The translations under genes were made by a program, and so were the position numbers. Positions 6,717 through 11,988 of a DNA stretch of 11,988 nt are shown here, one piece after another (the stretch's first letter is position 1; each line of letters opens with the position of its first letter). Location of the stretch: contig JABHHG010000032.1 of assembly GCA_018671635.1 (NCBI GenBank), positions 1-11,988 on the forward strand. The letters are read 5' to 3'. The DNA is from Fidelibacterota bacterium (GTDB lineage Bacteria; Fidelibacterota; Marinisomatia; SCGC-AAA003-L08; D37C17). The notes beneath the pieces were generated by a model. The model was not told the DNA's origin and did no database searches. It was given only the letters and a program-made list of their open reading frames with translations.

Positions 6717-8768
6717 TTGAATTCAAAAAAAATTATTAAAATTTTAAAGCAACAACATCCTCGTGGTTATCGTAAGCGAGAATTATTTGCTACATTCAAC
6801 CTTCCTAAAAAAGAATATATTAAGTTCAGAAAAACCCTAAAGGGTCTTATTAGTAGAGGTGAAATTATAAAGGGTGAGGGTGGTCGCTTAACCATTCCTG
6901 ATGAAAATTCTATGTTCACGGGAATATTGTCTATTTCTAAAATCAAAAATGGTTATATTCCTCATGAAAATTTTGGAAATGTTGATGTTGGGGGTGGGTT
7001 TCTAAATGGCGCATTAGCAGGTGATACTGTAAATGTGCAGATATTGTCTAATTACAAAAACCGTCCACAGGGACGCATTGTAGATATTCTTAAGTATAAT
7101 ACAAAATTAGTTCATGGCACCGTGTTTTTTCGTAGAGGTCGCCATTATTTAGAAACGCATAAATTTATTTCTCCTCGGCCAATTGTTGTTAATATGCCAC
7201 ATGGAAAAAAGTTTTCTCCTGATACCATTATTGAAGCTGAAATAATTGATCGTGGACGTCCAAGTCACCCCGTATTTTCAAAGTTTGTAAAAGATATTGG
7301 CAGTTTATCAAATCCAAATACAGATTATTCTCATATTGTTGATAAGTTCTCTTTGAGAGATGAATTTCCTGCACAATGTCTTCTTGAAGCTGAAGAATTA
7401 GAAAAAAACACCGATTTTAATAACTTCGAAAATCGTAAAGATTTTACAAAATTAGATACGGTAACTATCGACCCTGATTCTGCTAGAGATTATGATGACG
7501 CATTGTCATTAAAGAACAATAAAGATGGCAGTATAACTGTATTTGTACATATCGCAGATGTATCTCATTTTGTAAAAGTCAATTCTGCCATTGATAAAGA
7601 GGCGAAATTACGTGGCACGAGTGTTTATTTTGTAGATCAAAACATACCCATGATTCCCCCTACACTTACCTCAAATCTATGCTCTTTGTTGCCTGAAAAA
7701 AATAGATTCACATTAACTGCCATTATTGATCTTGACCAAAATTTAAATGTGACTCATTTGGATGTAAAAAAGGGAGTTATAAATAGCAATATCCGATTAA
7801 CCTATACTGATGCACAAGCTATACTTGATAATGGAGAGGGTGAAAATTTTACGCTCCTAAATGATTTGCGAATAATTTCAGCAAAGTTAAGAAAGAACAG
7901 ATTTAATTCGGGTAGTTTAAATATTGAAATTCCTGAAGCTGAGTTCACTATGGGGAATGATGGTGTACCTTCAAAAATTTCTGTGAAAAAGCATCTTAAA
8001 ACCCATGAGTTAGTTGAAGACTTTATGTTGTTAGCAAATAGAGTTATTGCACAAAAATTTTCTGAGAACGATAAATCATTAATGTTTAGAAATCATGGTA
8101 AACCAGAAATAGAAAGGTTAATTGCCTTAAATGGACTTCTCGCCCAATTGGGTGATTATAAACCCTTAAGTATTACGCAAGCTATTAATGCATCCGAATT
8201 TCAGAGAGTATTAGATAAAGTTGCAGATTCTGAAGCTCGACACATGATCGAAATTCAATTATTACGCACCATGCCAAAAGCTGATTACTCACTTATAAAC
8301 AAAGGACATTTTGGCCTAAATTTTGAGCATTATTGCCATTTCACCTCCCCAATAAGAAGATATCCCGATATAATGGTACATCGTGTATTAAGTGATATTC
8401 AAGATGAAGATGCTGGAAAAATTGCATCCTCTAGTACTCAATCTGAAATTACTGCCATGAAAGCAGAACGTGAATACAATAAAATTAAGCAATTGCGGTA
8501 TTTACAAGAACTCCCCCCCCAAATATATAGCGGTATCGTAAATGGGATGACCCAACGGGGACTTTTTATTATGCTTGAAGATATTCTTGTGGATGGGTTT
8601 GTCCGTGCTGAATGGATGAAAGATGACTATTATTATTTTGATGAAAATAGATATGTTTTTATCGGACGTCGTTACAAAACAACATATAGAGTTGGGCAAA
8701 AAGTGCAAGTTGAAATCAAGAAAATTTCAGTTATAAAGCAAAAATTAGATTTACAATTAGTCGATTAA
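6717..8768 (+). CDS. rnr: Ribonuclease R (RNB-family 3'-5' exoribonuclease)
   Basis: A 683-residue exoribonuclease that degrades structured RNA 3' to 5' in the cytoplasm. The order is an N-terminal winged-helix-like region (about 1-62), OB/cold-shock domains (about 65-200), the RNB catalytic domain and a C-terminal S1 domain (about 601-683). The magnesium-binding aspartates lie in IDPDSARDYDDALS (251-264; D252, D258, D260, D261), with the same spacing as D272, D278, D280 and D281 of E. coli RNase R. VHIADVSHF (277-285), RGTSVYF (299-305) and HFTSPIRRYPDIMVHR (541-556) are also typical. It lacks the basic C-terminal tail of E. coli RNase R (813 residues). The start is TTG at 6717: the lgt stop codon lies in frame immediately before it, the next ATG is 65 codons downstream, and the intervening residues look like the family's N-terminal domain. 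No Shine-Dalgarno sequence is visible. Confidence 0.95.
   Translation: MNSKKIIKILKQQHPRGYRKRELFATFNLPKKEYIKFRKTLKGLISRGEIIKGEGGRLTIPDENSMFTGILSISKIKNGYIPHENFGNVDVGGGFLNGALAGDTVNVQILSNYKNRPQGRIVDILKYNTKLVHGTVFFRRGRHYLETHKFISPRPIVVNMPHGKKFSPDTIIEAEIIDRGRPSHPVFSKFVKDIGSLSNPNTDYSHIVDKFSLRDEFPAQCLLEAEELEKNTDFNNFENRKDFTKLDTVTIDPDSARDYDDALSLKNNKDGSITVFVHIADVSHFVKVNSAIDKEAKLRGTSVYFVDQNIPMIPPTLTSNLCSLLPEKNRFTLTAIIDLDQNLNVTHLDVKKGVINSNIRLTYTDAQAILDNGEGENFTLLNDLRIISAKLRKNRFNSGSLNIEIPEAEFTMGNDGVPSKISVKKHLKTHELVEDFMLLANRVIAQKFSENDKSLMFRNHGKPEIERLIALNGLLAQLGDYKPLSITQAINASEFQRVLDKVADSEARHMIEIQLLRTMPKADYSLINKGHFGLNFEHYCHFTSPIRRYPDIMVHRVLSDIQDEDAGKIASSSTQSEITAMKAEREYNKIKQLRYLQELPPQIYSGIVNGMTQRGLFIMLEDILVDGFVRAEWMKDDYYYFDENRYVFIGRRYKTTYRVGQKVQVEIKKISVIKQKLDLQLVD
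8513..8520 (+). repeat. C8 homopolymer tract inside rnr
   Basis: Eight consecutive C bases in an otherwise AT-rich gene, encoding Leu-Pro-Pro at the junction between the RNB and S1 domains. The frame is intact with eight C. A gain or loss of one base would remove the S1 domain. Confidence 0.9.
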
Positions 8769-9634
8769 TGGAAACCCCATTATGTATTATTTGTGGCTCA
8801 AATATGAGCACTCCATTTATTCAAATTACAGATAGATTTGGAGATGAATCCTTCCAAATTGTAAATTGTGAATGCGGATTTAAATATTTATCTCCACGCC
8901 CTGAACTCAATGAAATATCATCCTATTATGAAGATGGCAACTATGATCCCCATCGCACATACAATAAATCATTTTTTGAAAAAGTTTATGGTTGGGTTCA
9001 GAAAAAAGCCCTTAAATGGAAGTTTACTTATATTTCTAAATTTGTAACCTCTGGGAGCCTTCTTGATATTGGAGGGGGTAGTGGTGAATTCTGTGCATAC
9101 TTCAAATCCAAGGGATGGACTACAGTCCTGCAAGATAGTAGTGAGAAGGCTCGAAAAAATGCAAATTCAGCTGATATCACCGCCTATGGGTTATTGTCAG
9201 ATATCAATAATGAGAAGTTCAATTTGATTACTATGTGGCATTCATTGGAGCATATCCACAATATTAGTGACCTATTTGCAAACATTGACAGATTAATAAA
9301 TATTGATGGTACTTTAGTAGTCGCCGTGCCCAATGCAAATGCTCCCGAAAGATTTTTTTTAAAAGAAAACTGGGCACCATGGGATGCTCCACGTCATTTA
9401 TACCATTTTAGTTTTTGTCAAATTGATAGACTACTACTGAAATACGGCTGGAAAATTCAATCTTCAAAAACAATGGTTCAAGATACCCCATATAATATTC
9501 TCCTAAGTTTGAAATCTAATTCTCCATTACAATTAATTTTTGGCGGATTTATACTCCTTTATTCGCTCATTAAGTCTGCAGTTTTCGGCGTAAGTTCATC
9601 ATCATCATTTATGTTAATATGCAAAAGAATATAA
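8768..9634 (+). CDS. Class I SAM-dependent methyltransferase with N-terminal cysteine cluster
   Basis: A 288-residue protein. The N-terminus carries a probable zinc-binding cluster, C6-x2-C9 followed by C34-x-C36 and YLSPRP (40-45). A Rossmann methyltransferase domain of the Methyltransf_23 type follows: motif I LLDIGGGSGEF (98-108), an acidic position after the second strand (LQDSSE, 121-126), MWHSLEHI (156-163), AVPNANAPE (186-194), and the WAPWDAPRHLYHFS block (202-215) typical of this family. Residues about 254-275 are hydrophobic and might contact the membrane. Proteins of this build often act on sugars or lipids of surface glycans, which fits rfbD and a glycosyltransferase downstream, but the substrate cannot be read here. 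The ATG overlaps the rnr stop by one base (TAATG), and the end overlaps the next gene by 16 nt. Confidence 0.85.
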   Translation: METPLCIICGSNMSTPFIQITDRFGDESFQIVNCECGFKYLSPRPELNEISSYYEDGNYDPHRTYNKSFFEKVYGWVQKKALKWKFTYISKFVTSGSLLDIGGGSGEFCAYFKSKGWTTVLQDSSEKARKNANSADITAYGLLSDINNEKFNLITMWHSLEHIHNISDLFANIDRLINIDGTLVVAVPNANAPERFFLKENWAPWDAPRHLYHFSFCQIDRLLLKYGWKIQSSKTMVQDTPYNILLSLKSNSPLQLIFGGFILLYSLIKSAVFGVSSSSSFMLICKRI

Positions 9635-10602
9635 TATTCATTACTATTTTACTATTTTTGGGATGTTCAACATTACCTCGATCTCAAGGTGAAGATAATC
9701 AAGTCGTAATTTTTGCGTCACCAGAAGATAAGTTGCAAATCCAGCCTTTTATGGATATGGTTTTTGAAAAGGTTATTCGTACTCCTCAACGTGAGCCCGA
9801 TATCAATATCACTTGGCAGGATCCATGGGAGATCGAGCAATATAAATATCGCCCCAATTTAATAATAATCTCATTAGATCATCCTTCTGATTCCACTGGG
9901 GATAGATTGCTTCATCGTTTTGAAGCTAAGCAAAGTCAGATTGAAAATATATTTATTGCTGAGGATGTATTTGCACAAAATCAACAAGTCGTTAGCATTC
10001 ATGCCCAAGATGCAATTCATTTTCAACAAATTATGGATGAAAATGGACCATGGTTGAAAGATGAAATAAACCGATCAATTAATAAAAATGTGTGGTCACA
10101 TATACAGGAAAAAGGTGAGAACATAGCACTTCAAGATTCTCTCCATAATCAGTTTAATATTTCTGCGTTTATCCAAGAAGATTATAAGCTCATTTCCCAA
10201 TTTAATAATTTTTTATGGGTTGGGAGGGGTTATCCTTATCGTTGGATAACATTTACATCCATAATGGAGAGTGACTTTTCTACCGTTAAAAATGCATGGA
10301 AAAGCATATCTGCAAGTTATAAGTCAACAATGCCTGATATTAATTTGATTAATATTTTAAGGTCAGAAGAGATAATTTTGGTGAATGATCAAAAAATTAG
10401 AATCATGCGTGGGGTATATGAACATTTGGAAAGTAATACGGGAGGACCATTCGTTATCTATCTATTTGATGGTCATGTTGAAAATGAAGTAATTTTAGTA
10501 GGTGGATTTGTAAATAATCCGGGACGTGAAAAAGCATCATTGCTTCGGCAATTAGAATTAACTATACAGAAAATTAAATTTAATCGAGGGAATAATGAAT
10601 AA
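9619..10602 (+). CDS. DUF4837 family lipoprotein
   Basis: A 327-residue predicted lipoprotein. A short N-terminus (MQKN) precedes a hydrophobic stretch and a lipobox ending FLGC, with C16 as the acylated residue; about 311 residues would then lie outside the inner membrane. The body resembles the DUF4837 family, known mainly from Bacteroidetes and relatives, whose function is unknown. Family-like stretches are an early region with RTPQREPD, WVGRGYPYRWITF (about residues 200-212), a GGPFVIYLFDG block near 274-284, and the closing RQLELTIQKIKF. Start ATG 9619 lies inside the methyltransferase gene (16-nt overlap), and it is the start that gives a proper signal peptide. The protein is probably modified by the Lgt encoded upstream. 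It overlaps purE by 8 nt, so it is part of the same transcription unit. The lipoprotein call is firm; the DUF assignment is from memory of the family pattern. Confidence 0.75.
   Translation: MQKNIIFITILLFLGCSTLPRSQGEDNQVVIFASPEDKLQIQPFMDMVFEKVIRTPQREPDINITWQDPWEIEQYKYRPNLIIISLDHPSDSTGDRLLHRFEAKQSQIENIFIAEDVFAQNQQVVSIHAQDAIHFQQIMDENGPWLKDEINRSINKNVWSHIQEKGENIALQDSLHNQFNISAFIQEDYKLISQFNNFLWVGRGYPYRWITFTSIMESDFSTVKNAWKSISASYKSTMPDINLINILRSEEIILVNDQKIRIMRGVYEHLESNTGGPFVIYLFDGHVENEVILVGGFVNNPGREKASLLRQLELTIQKIKFNRGNNE
10586..10590 (+). promoter_or_regulatory. Ribosome binding site of purE
   Basis: GAGGG, 4 nt before the purE ATG at 10595 and inside the end of the DUF4837 gene. It is one of the clearest Shine-Dalgarno sequences in the window and fixes the purE start. 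Confidence 0.6.
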
Positions 10603-11056
10603 AAAAGTAGCTATACTTATTGGCAGTGAAACAGATAGGCCTACTATGGAGGCAGCAAATAAATATTATGAATTTTTTGGAATTGAGTTCGAAATACATG
10701 TGAAATCCGCCCATAGAAATCCGTCAGACGTAGAGGAATTTGCCAAAAATGCACGCGGTAATGGCTACGCCACATTAGTAGGCGCTGCAGGTATGGCAGC
10801 ACATTTAGCTGGTGCACTCAAGGCGAACACAACCTTGCCTGTAATTGGGGTGCCATTAGCTGGGGGTATATTGGATGGTATGGATGCATTATTATCTACG
10901 GTTCAAATGCCTAAAGGGGTTCCCGTAGCTACCGTTGCAGTGGGAAAAGCAGGTGCAATAAATGCTGCAATTCTTTCTGCGGAAATTATTTCATTGTATG
11001 ATGACGACATGTCATCAAAATTAGATGAATTTAAATCGATTGGTGCAAAGCTTTAG
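10595..11056 (+). CDS. purE: N5-carboxyaminoimidazole ribonucleotide mutase (PurE)
   Basis: A complete 153-residue PurE of normal length. Class I PurE converts N5-CAIR (made by PurK) to CAIR in purine synthesis; it is cytoplasmic and usually octameric. Landmarks are the phosphate-binding GSETDRPTM (10-18), SAHRNP (38-43) with catalytic H40 equivalent to His45 of E. coli, GMAAHLAGALKANTTLPVIG (66-85) with H70, and STVQMPKGVPVATVAVG (101-117). The residues after AAH and the MAAH pattern resemble bacterial class I enzymes, not the class II AIR carboxylases. The first motif has GSETD where GSxSD is most common, a mild change. It starts 8 nt inside the lipoprotein gene and its stop overlaps the next start as TAGTG. 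No purK is in the window, so its partner must be elsewhere if the class I assignment holds. Confidence 0.96.
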   Translation: MNKKVAILIGSETDRPTMEAANKYYEFFGIEFEIHVKSAHRNPSDVEEFAKNARGNGYATLVGAAGMAAHLAGALKANTTLPVIGVPLAGGILDGMDALLSTVQMPKGVPVATVAVGKAGAINAAILSAEIISLYDDDMSSKLDEFKSIGAKL

Positions 11057-11949
11057 TGTCTTCAAAAATTCTCATTACAGGTGCTGAAGGTCAATTGGGT
11101 CGAGTTTTGCAGTTACGGTTGGGAGAATGTTTTGAAATTATCCCCACTGCAAAATCACCTACTAGAATGGCCCTTAAAAACCGAAATGTCCGGCAGATGG
11201 ATATCATCGATTTTAATAGTGTTGCAGATTGCATCTCAGCTGAAGCACCGGATATAATTATTAATTGTGCTGCCATGACGAATGTAGATGCCTGCGAAAA
11301 AGATCATACATCTGCTCGTAAGGTGAATGCAGAAGGTGTTGAGAATATTATAAAGGCTGTTGACAAAAAAACTAAAATTATCCAATTATCAACAGATTAT
11401 GTTTTTGAAGGTAAGGATGGCCCCTATATCGAAAGTAATCCTACCCATCCCATAAGTTATTATGGCCGATCGAAATTAGAAGGTGAAAATGTGTTGAGAG
11501 GCTCATTGAATCCCTATTGTATTCTGAGAGCCAGCGTTTTATATGGTGACCCTGTTAATGATAAACCTAATTTTTTTGCATGGGTTTATGACTCCCTTTC
11601 GAAACAAAAATTAATTCATGTTGTAACGGATCAAATAAGCAATCCTGCGTGGCTCCCTGCTTTATCTGACGCAATTATGAAAGTGATACTCTTAAATGCT
11701 GAAGGTATATATCATTTTGGAAGCGATGACCATTTAAGTAGATATGATTTTGCTGTACTTATTGCAAAAGTATTTGGCTTAGATTCAACTTTGATAAACC
11801 CAGTTACTTCAGACTCAATGTCATTTATAGCTCCCAGACCTGTTCATAGTGGACTAGCCACAAAAAAAATAACAAATGAATTAGACGTGCTCACACTTTC
11901 TACAAATGATTGTCTGAAAATGATAAAAAAGCAAATATTGGTTGTATGA
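11056..11949 (+). CDS. rfbD: RmlD/RfbD-type dTDP-4-dehydrorhamnose reductase family protein
   Basis: A 297-residue extended short-chain dehydrogenase. RmlD reduces dTDP-4-dehydro-L-rhamnose to dTDP-L-rhamnose, the donor for surface polysaccharides. Visible features are the nucleotide-binding GAEGQLG (9-15), INCAAMTNVDACE (69-81), LSTDYVFEG (111-119), the catalytic YGRSK (Y136 and K140), SNPAWLPALSDAI (195-207) and a C-terminal APRPVHSGLATKKI (259-272) matching the family's substrate region. Length is typical. The start is GTG at 11056, overlapping the purE stop; the next residues, MSSKILITGA, fit the family exactly. rfbA, rfbB and rfbC are not in the window, so the substrate is less certain than the fold; other dTDP-sugar reductases are possible. 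It opens an envelope-glycan stretch continued by the next gene. Confidence 0.85.
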   Translation: MSSKILITGAEGQLGRVLQLRLGECFEIIPTAKSPTRMALKNRNVRQMDIIDFNSVADCISAEAPDIIINCAAMTNVDACEKDHTSARKVNAEGVENIIKAVDKKTKIIQLSTDYVFEGKDGPYIESNPTHPISYYGRSKLEGENVLRGSLNPYCILRASVLYGDPVNDKPNFFAWVYDSLSKQKLIHVVTDQISNPAWLPALSDAIMKVILLNAEGIYHFGSDDHLSRYDFAVLIAKVFGLDSTLINPVTSDSMSFIAPRPVHSGLATKKITNELDVLTLSTNDCLKMIKKQILVV

Positions 11950-11950
11950 A

Positions 11951-11988
11951 ATGAAGCCCATCGCAATATCTCCCACGTACAATGAGAG
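11951..11988 (+). CDS. Probable family 2 glycosyltransferase, N-terminal fragment
   Basis: Only the first 12 codons plus two bases are present, starting with ATG one base after the rfbD stop and open to the window end. They read MKPIAISPTYNE. A short hydrophobic strand followed by PTYNE is the usual opening of GT2 enzymes, especially the dolichol/polyprenol-phosphate mannosyltransferase group (often IPTYNE). The position after rfbD fits a role in surface or lipid-linked sugars. The fragment is too short for more. Confidence 0.55.
   Translation, partial: MKPIAISPTYNE

Noticed and set aside
1..11988. Mobile element, defence system or CRISPR array
   Set aside because: Every long frame is a recognisable housekeeping or envelope protein, there are no spaced direct repeats, and I noticed no block of clearly different base composition. 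The CPBP protease can occur in immunity loci, but nothing else here supports that reading.

Overview
The window is an ordinary, very compact bacterial chromosome segment: eleven genes plus the first codons of a twelfth, all on the + strand, with essentially no non-coding DNA. Of the eleven gene junctions, eight overlap (1 to 16 nt). The other three are a direct stop/start abutment, a 1-nt gap and a 12-nt gap. I see no tRNA, rRNA, CRISPR, insertion sequence, integrase, phage gene, promoter or terminator. The DNA is AT-rich, and Shine-Dalgarno sequences are visible at only a few starts. Composition, gene density and a DUF4837-type lipoprotein (a family best known from Bacteroidetes-like Gram-negatives) suggest a streamlined, uncultured Gram-negative of the Bacteroidota / Marinimicrobia (SAR406) neighbourhood. 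That placement is inference from memory and has not been tested by a search.

Layout. 1-995: C-terminal part of purL (purine synthesis). 995-2131: a YbdK-like carboxylate-amine (glutamate-cysteine-type) ligase. 2124-3293: an M20D metallo-amidohydrolase. 3290-5092: lepA (elongation factor 4). 5085-5825: a CPBP-type intramembrane protease. 5838-6716: lgt (prolipoprotein diacylglyceryl transferase). 6717-8768: rnr (RNase R). 8768-9634: a SAM-dependent methyltransferase with an N-terminal cysteine cluster. 9619-10602: a DUF4837 lipoprotein. 10595-11056: purE. 11056-11949: an RmlD/RfbD-type sugar-nucleotide reductase. 11951 to the end: the N-terminus of a probable family-2 glycosyltransferase.

How the genes fit together. 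The joints imply co-transcription with translational coupling (stop-start re-initiation) along the whole run, so this looks like a superoperon of unrelated core functions. Three themes can be separated. Purine synthesis is represented by purL and purE, which flank the rest. Translation and RNA turnover are represented by lepA and rnr. The cell envelope is represented by the CPBP protease, lgt, the DUF4837 lipoprotein (a likely Lgt substrate), the methyltransferase, rfbD and the glycosyltransferase. The ligase/amidohydrolase pair has no assigned pathway and is the most plausible place for undescribed biochemistry. I do not see convincing evidence of a novel defence or mobile system. The points worth a second look are an Lgt that lacks the usual catalytic-loop histidine, a TTG start of rnr in frame with the lgt stop, a C8 tract inside rnr, and the ligase/hydrolase pair.
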